Shown here piece after piece: positions 43,621 to 54,475 of a DNA stretch of 64,000 nt (its first letter is position 1; every line of letters begins with the position of its first letter). The stretch spans positions 1 through 64,000 of the forward strand of contig JAECYW010000025.1 in the NCBI GenBank assembly GCA_023014335.1, read 5' to 3'. A model generated the notes under the pieces. The model was given only the letters and a program-made list of their open reading frames with translations. It was not told the origin of the DNA and did not search any database. Position numbers and translations under genes: made by a program. Source of the DNA: Galerina marginata. Lineage: Eukaryota; Basidiomycota; Agaricomycetes; Agaricales; Galerinaceae.

Positions 43621-46370
43621 CTAGCTACCATGGCTGGATTCTTGGTTTGCAGACCGAGAGCTTTCCTTCGCCGAGCCCGAGGATGTGGTATCGAAGGAAA
43701 GAATGGGGGAAGCAGGGGAGCCAGCGATGCTCTGAATGGGAGATGGGGGAACAGAATGAGGAGGTGGGCTGCTGCGGATGGGGGACGTGTGAACTGGAGC
43801 GGGTGTTGACGAGGTAAGTCCCGAACCCGAAGATGGGAGAGAGCTCGCAGGGGTTATCGATGACAAATGGGGGGAGGATTCGGGCTGTGGGTTACGCTCT
43901 GTGCGCTCTTCGTCGACCTTGCCCCCGACTTCGCCGGCACTTCCTTCCGCAGAGTTGACCGGATCCTCAGACTTGGATTCGTCATCGTTGGATGTAGACA
44001 CCTTCTCGCCCTTCCTCTGCTGTTCCTTGCGCGAAAACCTCGTAGGCTTGCTCGACAGTGTCTTCAATGACTTCGCTGGCGGTTTCCCCCCGTCGACATC
44101 ATCCCCTGACGAGCTATCGTCGTCGCTGTCTGGAGAAACCCCCCCCTTTCGCTTCGGCTGCTTGCTTGCCACAGGCTTCTTCGAGGACGTGTTCAATGAG
44201 CTCGCTGACGACTTCCTGGGCTTGGAGAAGCTTGGCTCTTGCTCCTCCTGGCCGTCGCTCACGTCGGTGGCCCCATCTGCGTCCTCTCCCTCGTCCTCAT
44301 CCTCCGACTGGCTTTCTTCGTCGCTGTCTGAAGTCACCGCCTTCGCCTTCGCCTTCCCCTTCGCGTTGGCCTTGGCCTTGGCCTTCCCCTTCCCCTTCCC
44401 CTTCCCTTTCGGCTGCTTGCTCGCCACGAGCTTCTTTGAGGGCGTGGTGGAGGACTTAGCCGACAACTTCCTGCCCCTAGAGGGGTTCAGATGCTCCTCG
44501 TCATCGCTCTCGTCGGTAGCTCCATCTGCGTCCTGGTCTTCTTCCTCCGATTGGCTTTCGTCGTCGCTCTCTGAAGTCGCCCTCCTCCCCTTTCTCTTGC
44601 TCGCCACAGTCTTCCTTGAGGACGTGTTCAACGACTTCGCTGACGAGGCCACAGTCTTCTTTGAGGCCGTGTTCGACGACTTCGCTGACGAGTTCCTGCG
44701 GCTAGAGGGGTTCGGTTGCTCCTTCTGGTCATCGTCCTCGTCCTCGTCCTCGTCCTCCGACTGGCTCTCGTCGTCGCTCTCCGAAGTCGCCTTCTTCCCC
44801 TTTCGCTTCGACTGTTTGCTCGTCGCAGGCGGCTTCTTTGACGACTTTTTGGACTCATTCGATGACTTCGCTGACGGCTTTTTGGACGACTTCGCAGATG
44901 ACTGCTTCGAGGCGCGCTTATCCTGCGTATCTTTCGCGGCCGAAGACGACCCAGAGCCTTTAGGATCGCCCAACTTCAGATCGTTGAAGTTCATCCCGCT
45001 GGCCTCACAGTAAGTGACTTCGGTGGGGTCGAGGATGGATAACATTGGCACGGATTTGATGGGTAAAGCTGCAGCCTGAGCATCCTCGCGAGCTTATCCC
45101 GGCGTCAGTGTGTTTAAAAAGAATAGAGATAACCTAGATACGTACTGAAGCACTTGCGCAAGAAATCTGAGAAGACGGGAACCACCTTGGACTGAAAGGC
45201 CTCGCTCTCTGCCTGCCCGAAGTTTACCTTCACTGGGCCCTTAGTGAGACCAGAATGAAGGCTGAATGAACTTTCAGCCAAGAAAAGGAAAGGAGAGAGC
45301 GTAAGACTCACGCGATAATGTTCATACGCCCTTGAGCGGCTGGTTCAGGTCCACCCATCATGAAAGTGACACGCATTCCGGTAAACTCGACGACAAGATC
45401 CAGGATAGGTTGCATGAATGAAGTAATTCCGTCGATACAGCTAGAGGAAAGCGAAACACAGAGTTTTAATAATAAAAAATACACAGAAAAACATAAGCTT
45501 ACACTTGGCGAGATTCTGGATCGGTCGACGCGGGACGTTCGAGATTGAAGTTCCATTCCTTCAACATTTCCTTATGCGACTTCTGCGCGAGTTTACGGTA
45601 CTTCTTCTGGATGGACTCCGGCTGTTTTTCGAATAACGCTTGCTTCAAAGTTGTCTCTGTGCCGATATCGTGCTGCTTTTGCTTGTCCTTGGGGGCTGAG
45701 GCATATGCGTGCTTGATAGCACCTCGGTTGTCTTTCCCCCATAGGTTGTACGGGATGGGTTTCCGGGGTTTCCTCACCGACTTCCCAACAAGGCGACACG
45801 TAAGGACGAACATGGGGTCCGAGGGGTCGTTGGGGACACTTTTCTGTGAGGGAGCATTTTGCTTGCCATGGCGGTAGACAAGCCAGCGTTCGATTTGCTA
45901 GGAAGAACAAGAAACGTGTCAACCAAATTGAGTCATCAAAGGAGGTGCCTGCGAAGCTCGTGATCAAGAGCTCGTGACCTTCACGCGAAGCGCTCGTCAT
46001 TGACACAAATGATCGCAAACCTAAATATAGGTAAGGGAGAAACATTAACACTTACAGCAGTACGAAAGACGACTTCGTTTTTCCTCTGCTCGAAAGCTTC
46101 CATCGCAAGCTTATATTGCTCCTGCGACATATTGGATGGGTCGGGAACTTCAGGCTCAGGATCGGGTAGCGCATCGTTTACGGCGGCCAGATGGGCTTCG
46201 GATGGCTCAGTATTGTGGTCGAGGTCGGGGGGGAATCGCTTGAAGTAACGTCGAGTGATATCCAAGATGGCTTCATTCTTCGTCCCATTAACGACGGCCG
46301 CTGCGTACCCCTTTTTCTCCTCGACGAGAAACTCAAGCCGAAGTCCGGAAAAAGCTGCTTTAGGCGCCAT
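43621..46370 (-). pseudogene. WIQRAR-domain protein of outer KDZ, N-terminal and middle parts (interrupted)
   Basis: Exon 1 is 46370-46056, the same length (315 nt) as exon 1 of the inner gene, with ITRRYFKRFPPDLDH. Exon 2 starts at 45897 (QIERWLVYRH), exon 3 near 45440 (DGITSFMQPILDLVVEF...GGPEPAAQGR), exon 4 near 45270 (LHSGLTKGPVKVNFGQAE) and exon 5 near 45095. The exon 5 product (from LSILDPTEV) runs into a Lys/Ser/Asp/Glu-rich region with repeated SDDESQSEDEDE and SSAKSSNTSSKK units. A stop follows at 43621-43623, 12 bp before the inner KDZ element's end at 43609. Its C-terminal domain is stranded at 27262-28195. The intron positions match the inner gene, so the two are orthologous cargo genes. 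Confidence 0.78.
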
Positions 46371-47406
46371 TGGATACGGGGAGGAGACGAGGTGGTAAAC
46401 GTAGACGAGGGTAACGAAAGATATTAGGGAGACGGTAAGCCTTCAAAATTTTGGGTAGGGGGGAATTCTGGATAAACGAACGACTTCGATTTTATGAGGA
46501 CAGGTTGTGTGAGGGCTTGTTTGTTATGATGTACTCACAAGTCAGGTTTGCTGTCGCAAAATCACGCGTTTCCCCAGCACCCAAATTTAGAAGAGCCAGC
46601 TGGATGGTCGAAATCATACCCCTTTTGTGACAGTGTCAAGTACGTTGCCTTACTCGGCCGCATCAGTGCGTGCGATTTGAAATGTGGTAAGCTATTTATG
46701 CGTCCAATGGAACGAGAAATTTTCAATATATTTCTATGTCGCGCGCCAAGTTTTGGCACAGGTAATCCTTTTTGGGGCGTGAGGGGGGCGCAATTCCAAT
46801 TACGAATCTAATATCCCCCCCCCCCTCGCGAACCAGATTTATCAATGCCCCATCAGCCAACAACATTTCCCCGAACCTGGATCGTCCTCTCGTCTAGGCT
46901 CACCAAACGGAGGGAAAAAGTCCGGCGGTGAGTTTTAACGATTCTAAAGGTCTTCAGATATTAATTTCAAGACTCTGTCCTTAAGTTCTTAATTTTTTAT
47001 CGAATGCAACGTGTTTGACTTGACCCTCTCGCGATTGCGATCGCGAAATCTCATGCATGCCATCTAAAAAGGGAATAGTCCGGATTGCCAAGTTCTCCCG
47101 GCATTTCCGATCAAGACATCGTTTTTGTGGTTCACGTTCGAGACTCTGCAAAATGCAGGGTAGAACCAGGAGGTCTGCAGGGTGTGATTTTCCGACTGGA
47201 TGGCGGCGACTCGAGATTCTTGTGTTATGTAAATGCTCACCATTCATTCAGTCGACAGCCCACCTCCCAGTGCCACATTGACTCGCTATCCTTCTCTTTG
47301 AATCTTTCGAACACCCTCGCTCCCGTTGTCGTCGTCCACCGCCTCTCCTTTAACCAGTCATCCGCCACTGAGTTGTCTTCTCAGAAATAGCATTTTGCTC
47401 CTCGGA
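46371..47406. promoter_or_regulatory. Divergent intergenic region between cargo genes 4 and 5, outer element
   Basis: The WIQRAR gene starts at 46370 on the minus strand and the hybrid-binding-like gene at 47407 on the plus strand. The inner element has the same head-to-head pair. No defined regulatory motif was recognised in this roughly 1 kb. Confidence 0.35.
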
Positions 47407-48742
47407 TGGATAGAACTAGTCCCAAGTATGCGGTACTTGGCCTCAATGGGCACGGAATATTCAACGAACAGTAAGTAAAGAATTGAATAAGTCGTACGTA
47501 TCCAAGCTAATCACTCCTCGACTCGGACAGTCCTTTCATTGTATCGGGAAAGGATAATTCGCCGTTCCCTTTAGCCGTCCAGTGCCGATCGCAGGCGGAA
47601 GCCGAGGAGGTCTTTCAGTTGCAACCATTCGTGGTTCAACTTCTCAACCGCAAACCGGAACTGATGCCAGTAGAGATCGCCTTGCAATTGTTGCGCATCG
47701 ACGGCTTCAAGAAGATTCTTGTTAAACCTTTGGGTGTCTCACGGTTTTCTGCAGTTAGCCTTGGTCATCGAATCGGCGTATTTTTGTCAAAGTATGTCTT
47801 CAAACTTAAGTCGCTTTGTTTGCTTAAACTTACGGTTTTTCAGGAAACTCGTGAATCAAGCACTGAGTGGATCTCGTTTTGTTCAGGTCCATCACTTCGA
47901 TACGTTCCAGGAGGCGTTCCTCTACATGGTAACGAGAGGGGTAGGATACGAAGCGCTCGGTTTACTCAAGGGACAGGGTAGGTCGCTTCGCTTTAATTAA
48001 CATTTGGTTTCTCGACTTAAGCGATGTTTTAGTTGTCCAGGACGAAACCTCCGATGTAGACTCTCTGGCAACATCTCTGTCTTCCTCCCTTACCACGACA
48101 CACGCTTCTGAGCCTCTCAATATCCCGACCTCGTCAAAAGACCGTTCTGCGCCGTCTCAAGAGAAGGGTCCTGCTGAGAAAGCACCTGCTGCTGCCGCTC
48201 CAGCCTCCACTCCCAGCGATGGAGAATTACCGGCGTCTCCACGCTCTTTTCAGAGCCGTGGAGAATTTGATCGTACGAATACGCCGTTTGTTCCTTCTCA
48301 GGGCCTCGAAGAAGGTGAACGGCCGACTCAAGCTCCAGTTTCAAACCGTGCTCATGGCGGATGGCGTCAAAACATGCGCCATGGGCCACCGCGAGAGTGT
48401 AAGCCATCGTTTATCCTCTATTCAAATTATTGTGCTAACTTAAAGTCAGGCACACCTTCTTCTGCTCGTGCATCGAGCCGCGTTGTGACGCACGTTAGAG
48501 GCATCGCAGGTATCGAAAGAACTGTTACGGAGGCCGACCTCAGCCTCCGGTCGATTCCAGAAATGGACGGATTATCCGACGTCCTTTCTTCCTATCTTCT
48601 TGCGCATGGATACACTGAAGTCGCGATTAATTTTTTGCACGCTTCTCTACAGGCCTCTTCGTCGGCTGAGCAGTTCGTTGAAACCATGGCACTCCACGGT
48701 ATGCCTATGATGGAGTCTCTCTGGATCTGGGAATGGAAATGA
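47407..48742 (+). CDS. Hybrid-binding-like (RNase H1 N-terminal-like) protein, outer element (five exons)
   Basis: Exons run 47407 to about 47471 (MDRTSPKYAVLGLNGHGIFN), about 47531-47791, about 47845-47980, about 48035-48398 and about 48450-48742. The second exon ends in FSAVSLGHRIGVFLS and the third carries LSGSRFVQVHHFDTFQEAFLYM, a GxY/F...F..F...EA pattern like the RNase H1 hybrid-binding/viroplasmin fold. The central part is disordered. The C-terminal part has a helical region (MDGLSDVLSSYLLAHGYTEV...FVETMALHGMPM) not found in the inner copy. The relation to the inner gene rests on the LVKP...GH..GV block, gene order and strand. The fold assignment is tentative. 48743-50519 has no gene that I can support. 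Confidence 0.6.
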
Positions 48743-50519
48743 GGATGTGCAGTATTTTTTTGTCGTCGATCTCGCTTTTATTATTTAGAGCCAACTTCAT
48801 CACTTGAACAATTGCTACGTACTGTTAAATATGACCCTTTCGCCTTCTTTTGACATGTGCTACACGGTGCTCAACTCGGAGGAGGACGAGGGCGGGTTTC
48901 TGGCACGGCGGACAAATCAAGTCAAGTCGGTGCGCCGGTCGTCCTGTTAAGTCACAAAAAAGCTACGGATCAGGAGAATTTGCCGGCCAAAACGTCTCCG
49001 TAACGACCGACCGGCCAATTTGACAGGTGATCGTTCCCCATGCCATGGATGTTGGCGGTTAAGGCCGTTAAGGGGCCGGTGGGACCGACCTGATGGCACA
49101 TGACGTGAACATCATTTCGTTCACACCCACTCCCAGTTCTTTTCCGCCAACGTCGATCGCAGTGCCAGGCCCGAACTTTGCGAAGTGCAGCAGCCAGGTA
49201 AGTAGCCTCCGCTGTGCGTTACAGGCTAACAAATTTACCACCAGGGAAGTGTTATTTATACCAGAAGCGGCGGAGCGAGCCGATGAACTCATGGGTTTGC
49301 AACAGCGAAACATGCAGCCTAGCACGTCCGCCACCTCCATCGCATCCGAGAGCGCTGTATCTTCTCGCTGCTCGATACTGCTGCGGCCACCATTTCTTTG
49401 CTTGTTTGCTGTGACAAGGTGTACGTTCTGGAGATCCGCATTCGACTGGAGCCTCCACCGCTTTCTCCTTCGCATTTATGAAGTCTCATTTTCAACTTGG
49501 TTGTCCTGGTCAGACCATTAAACGGGATTTTGTGAAGAGCGCGATCGGGGATAACGAGAGGAGATCTACCATGTACGTCGACGACGAATTCTGTTCGTTC
49601 CTCCTCCGTCGCTCTTGTGCTCATCTATTCACACCCAGGTTGGTTCACCCACCGCACTGGCAACAGCGTCACGTTTCCGATTCTCGGATTCCGACAAACG
49701 AACAACGGCAACACCGATGTCAACTGCTGCTGGTCGGGTTGGATCATCTCAACATGAGTGAATCGGGTGAGCGAGCAGCAGCCCCCCCCCCTGTTCTGAA
49801 TCGTCCTGTTGGCTCATTTTCAACAGCAAGAACGCCTCAGTCAACACCGCCTCCTATGCTTGTAACAACGGGGCAGATGTGGACTCTCTTGGCTTACATT
49901 CGCGTTCGACGCCGCTCACACACCGGCATTCTCTTTTCCAACAGCGAGACAGACGACTGCCTTTTCAGCTAGCCCGTCACCCGCCCTCATCTTAAACCTC
50001 ACTCTACTTACATTGGTGTATATTACTTGTAAAATACGAATGAAATTACCAACCCTCCAACTCTACCCGCGCAGGGTTTCGTACCTTCCGTCGCGCAGAT
50101 GTGATATCTACGAACCAGAGACTGTGTAACTCCCTTCCCAATGTGACTGGGAGAATGTGAGACCCATTGACAATATCAATCTAATTACGTTGTTGACGCG
50201 CCATTCAGCCTGCTTTTTATTTAGATGTAGGTGCCATGATGCCGAGTGCTCGACCCAACGTGAGCCTAGTAGTTAATTATTGAAAACTATTTTTGTTCGG
50301 CAATGATGAGCGTTGAGGGTTATCTGGATAAGATAAGCGAATGACCCCGCCATCTACATATGGTCATTCGCGAAATCACCAGGTTTGCGTGTTCTTATTT
50401 GTATTGCCCTTTGCTCAACATGACCAGGTATTCTTTTTATTATCACTTCTTACCTTTTATTCGGTTGTTACTACGCTATTCCGCCTCCTTCCGTGTCTCA
50501 AGATTCCTTTCCTCCTTTC

Positions 50520-50911
50520 ATGGCATCCGGCCCAATTCAACCTCATGTTGAGCACAACACACAAAGTACCGACGTGGCCGCTTGTCATGCGGTAAGACGG
50601 AGGATCGCAGGCAAAAAGTACTATGAGAGGTAAGGTTTCCTCTTCTTGACGTTTTCAGTTATGACTTACTCAACCATTCTAGGCATAAAGAAAAACTGAG
50701 GACTAAGGCTCGTGAACGAGCCGAAAGGTAAGTTTTAACATTCCAAGTAGGCAATAACTAAGACACGCGTAGGGCCAAACTACTACGGATTCAGTCCGAG
50801 ACACCTGCCCAAGCCGCTGCCCGAAAGTTGCGTCACAGAGAAGCATCAGCCAAATATCGGGAGTCGAAGAGATTCCGACGGCTTGCCTGGAAGCACCCTG
50901 ACGAGTAAGTT
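50520..50911 (+). CDS. Small very basic coiled-coil protein, outer element
   Basis: Exons 50520-50629, 50683-50727 and 50773 to about 50911 join in phase. The start MASGPIQPHVEHNTQ opens a frame through VRRRIAGKKYYERHKEKLRT and KARERAER to RHREASAKYRESKRF. The last exon can end at a TAA (50909-50911), but the same bases form a good donor (GTAAGT), so a further exon is possible. It matches the inner gene at 36050 in composition, intron positions and motifs. Relative to the neighbouring TET/JBP gene it points the opposite way, so this cargo gene has been flipped in one of the elements. Confidence 0.6.
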
Positions 50912-51399
50912 TTGCCAATGCTGTTCTCACTCTTGGCTAAACTGAAGCGGTCATGAATCGAAGGGAAATTTCCATCAGGTAGTCTTTGCAGATCCGTAGT
51001 TCGGTCGAGAAACCCCAGGCTCCTGGCCGTCGGGCCATGTTATCCCTCGGCATACGACTTCAGCTCGGGAATTCTGTTTGGATGATGAGTAGTTCGATTC
51101 GACCTCCTTGCCTGTTCGTCGCATCTCTCCGAGTATGTACGCCCAATATATTGCCAGTTTGTTCTGTGCTTTTGAGACCCTTATCCAACCTCAACTTTCA
51201 AGTGGGAGGCACTGTTTCATTAGGTCTTATTTAATAATGAATCGTAACCCTGGGCTGGAGCGAAGTTGTCATTTGAGACCAAATTTATAGTACAAGCAGC
51301 AAAATTAACAAGAAGTATTCTACTGAGGTTTAAGAAAAGGAGTTGGGTCCTAAATTCGTGCATAGACCCGACGGCGAGCAAAAAAAAAGGCCTCCAAAC

Positions 51400-51648
51400 C
51401 TAAATGGTTTCCGCCTCCAAATCAAAGGTGTTCTTGTCGTGGGTCGTGAAGGCATCATCCAATAACTCGTGCTGCAGCTTGAAGCGTATCAAAACCGGAC
51501 CCCATACTCCGGCTTCTTCTCTTTTAAAACCCGTCCAAAAGCTGTAGAATCCTTCAGAAATGGGAACGTTGGCGGCCCAGGGGATGGGAGAACCACCGTT
51601 CCCAGCAGCGGCGGCTTCCCCAATACCGGCGTTCGCAGCACAAAACAT
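51400..51648 (-). CDS. Possible small protein (82 aa)
   Basis: An intronless frame with protein-like composition (ISEGFYSFWTGFKREEAG, GPVLIRFKLQHELLDDAF), ending in FDLEAETI. It lies between the basic-protein gene and the TET/JBP gene of the outer element, and no counterpart was seen in the inner element. It could be an element-specific cargo gene or a fragment. 51649-52364 and 50912-51399 hold nothing else that was recognised. Confidence 0.3.
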   Translation of the reverse strand: MFCAANAGIGEAAAAGNGGSPIPWAANVPISEGFYSFWTGFKREEAGVWGPVLIRFKLQHELLDDAFTTHDKNTFDLEAETI

Positions 51649-52364
51649 GTGCTATAGGTGATAGCTTAAATAGTTAGCGCTCCATCCAGGTATCTCATTT
51701 CGAAAGTGTGAAGACTCAACCTTTCATTTGGTGACTTCATATCATTCTTGAAAAGGATTAGTTAGATATAGCACGAAATAATGAAATAATTCACCGGTTG
51801 CAGATATTAGAGCGTAGTGTAGGGGATCCAAGCAGACGGCCAGTGGGCGACGGAGGAGGCGATTCCGGATGGACTGTGGACGTCATCGTCAGCCGATCTC
51901 GAGTTCTATTTATATACTCAGGTGTTATGGGCCGACGATATTTATGATCTCAGCTCTTCAACGGCTTCAAATATTTCTCTCTGCTCACCTTCGTCTAATT
52001 TCCATCGCGATTTTTTCGTGACGTAATTCGTCTTCTCTCGACTTCGCTTTCTGGTTCTGTCGTTCCGATCGTTCTTCCGTACTATTGGCTCTGGTGAGAC
52101 GCCATTCAGAACCCATAGGGGACTGCTCATCGATAGAAATTTCAGAGGCTTTTCCTAATGTTCAACCTCCCCCCCGCAGACCGTTTCGAGATTTTAAATT
52201 AGTGAAATATCACATTGTGAAGTGGGGATTCCCGACGCTCGAGTCTTCTTTGATCCGTGCTCAAAGACAGATGGGAGCGAATTATTTTAAGGTACGATCA
52301 TTTTCGTCAATCAGAAATGTGGAATTACTCTTCTGGGCAAACAAAATAAATATGGCTACGGCTA

Positions 52365-54194
52365 TCACAATGGTACAACGATGGATATCTTTCTAAGTTT
52401 TTCGAGCTCCTCAACGGTTGAGAAAAGAGAGAGCCCGAAGTCGAGTTGCTTGCCGAGTTCATCCAGTAAGGAAGAAACTTGCTCAGTATCCATAGCGCTC
52501 CGGTGGCTCTCGACAGTTTCGAATCCGTTGTCAATCCAGCGGAATATGCCTCCGGCGCTATATTGAGTAAATGAATAGCGTCGCTCTCCTGGCTGAATCT
52601 GGGTGTTTGAGTGATGGATAGCGCTGGAGGGGATCAGTATAGTTGATCCCGGAGGAAATTCGACGACCAGTCCGAGCTCCCATAGAATTAAATGCCCACC
52701 CTTCTCGTAATCGAAGTTACCTAGTGCTGTGATGGCGCACCAGCCAAAAGCGAGATTGTTATAATCAGCATGTTTAAAACAGACCGTTTGCGGACCGAAG
52801 TTGAGCGCGGCAGAGGCCCAGGGGGTTTTAGACCAGGTCCGCCGCAATTCCTCATCGTCTGGATGCGGGTGCGTGTTTTGACTCCTAAGCTCTTGATCTT
52901 TCTCGATGAGTCTTGTCAGATAATCGTTTTGATATTGATATAACCGTGGTGCCCACATAGAGAACGCGCCTAGCACAGGAGGTATTAGCAGGGTTTCGTT
53001 AGATGTGGGAGGGGGTTACCTGTAGAAAAGCCCGAAATTCTCTCAAACACCTGGTCTTCCACCAACGCCTTGAGAACAGGTGCGTTACTGGGGTTCTGGC
53101 TGAGAATCTTAGGATAAGACTGCCCGCCTCCATGAGAGATGCCGATGTTGATGGCAGGAAACTTTCCTCGGCGGGATTTCTTCTCCTTCTTCTCAAAAAA
53201 CAGGTTAGGCCTAGCGTTTTCGAGGAGTTCGGCAGCGCGCGCATGAGCAGCGGGCCATGTCTCGTCGTTTTTAGGCATCCCGGCGCAAACAGCGTAGATT
53301 CGCTTCTTGTTGTCGACGATCGGCATTGGGGTTCTGAGAATAGAGGTACTGAGCGTGGAGTCAGTGCCGGAGGAACAGGAATCACTCACTTGCCATCCCA
53401 TTTCTTCAATGTGAACTTGAACTTCAACTGGGGGCCAACAAGATGCTCAAGGCCGTATGCTGTGGACGAGTTCTTCGTGCGCGTGCCCACATAGCCAGTC
53501 GATGCAATGTTGAAAGATTCGGTGGAGTAAGTTGGCGCGGTTACGTGGGCGTTGTTGAGCTGCTTCGTTGCAAGCTTTGGATCGGGTGCGTACTCTGTTT
53601 GCGAGTCTTTTTTCTTCTTGCGGTTGCGTCGTGACGCGCCCTTCTGGCGTGCCTTCCTCTTCATTGCTCGGCTAAGTGGTTCTTGACTAGTGATGTCCGG
53701 GGCGATCGTTGCTGACCGGGTAGGAATTGCGGGCCCAGTTGGCGTAGCTGGCCTGGATGACAAAGGTGAGGAGTCCAACGGGCTTAGCAGGGAAGACGTT
53801 TCGGAATTCCGGAAGGTGTTGTCTGGAGCTGTTGAGGAGCGAGGTGGAGGCATAGTCGCTGGCCATTCGGGCGGCATCGAGGGAGGGGATCCCGACGAGT
53901 CAGATAGAGGCGTCAGTGGGGAGAGTTCGCTGCCCCATAAACCATGGCTTGCCCGTAGTGTGCGTTGAATGCCGTTGAGTACATTCTTAGCAAGATCGAA
54001 GGCCGCGTCCGCAGAAAAAAGGGCGTGTATCCTATTGTCTGTCGCGATGACGCGTGAATCAGCGGTTGCAACGAAGATATTGAGGAAGGAGGGGGGGGCA
54101 TAGCGAATTCCTGGCTAGGTATTCACGTTGCCCTTGGAAGTGTTGAAGGTGATTCTAGAGCAAAGAACTCACACTCACCTGGCTTGAGGCTCAT
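52365..54194 (-). CDS. TET/JBP-family 2-oxoglutarate/Fe(II) dioxygenase, outer element (four exons, 551 aa)
   Basis: Exons 54194-54179, 54110-53390, 53333-53020 and 52969-52365 total 1,656 nt, exactly 552 codons. Exon 1 is only 16 nt (MSLKP); the next begins GIRYAPPSFLNIFVATADS. A disordered, basic region (KARQKGASRRNRKKKK) precedes the catalytic domain. In exon 4 the metal-binding HXD is in CFKHADYNNLAFGWC (about residue 415), the core is ALGNFDYEKGGHLILWE, the distal His is in AIHHSNTQ and the 2-oxoglutarate Arg in GERRYSFTQYSAGG. All key residues are present, so activity on methylated cytosine in DNA is plausible. It is divergent from the transposase gene, starts 281 bp apart. Confidence 0.9.
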
Positions 54195-54475
54195 AAGTCC
54201 AGTTTGTACGAAGGTGATGTAGATGAGGAGGAGTTCTCGTCTCTTCAAAGTTCGTTGATGAAATCGTCACGTGACCGACGCGTTCGCCTAATCTGGCAGC
54301 GTCGGCCCAGGAGGCTATGAAGCTATGAATATACACACTTACCAATCGACTCTGCTAATTCGTCGCACATTGCTGGCAGCCTCAGGGCTTGTTCCGATTC
54401 CGAGTTCTCCTCAGAACTACACTATCTGCCGTTCTCGGAAGTCTTCAGCGCTGTACTCTCTGGCTTCTGTATACG
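54195..54475. promoter_or_regulatory. Divergent transposase/dioxygenase promoter region, outer element
   Basis: 281 bp separate the two divergent start codons (54194 minus and 54476 plus). The same pair is head-to-head in the inner element. The interval contains a CACGTGAC box near 54270. A shared promoter that co-expresses the two enzymes is inferred, not shown. Confidence 0.45.

Noticed and set aside
43901..45013. Long plus-strand frame of 370 codons
   Set aside because: It is the antisense shadow of the low-complexity Lys/Ser/Asp/Glu repeats of the outer WIQRAR gene; its Phe/Ser-rich product has no domain and the minus-strand exons fit the inner homologue.
49093..49972. Possible extra gene between cargo genes 4 and 3 of the outer element
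   Set aside because: Overlapping frames on both strands, apparent introns would be under 30 nt, and no counterpart exists in the inner element.
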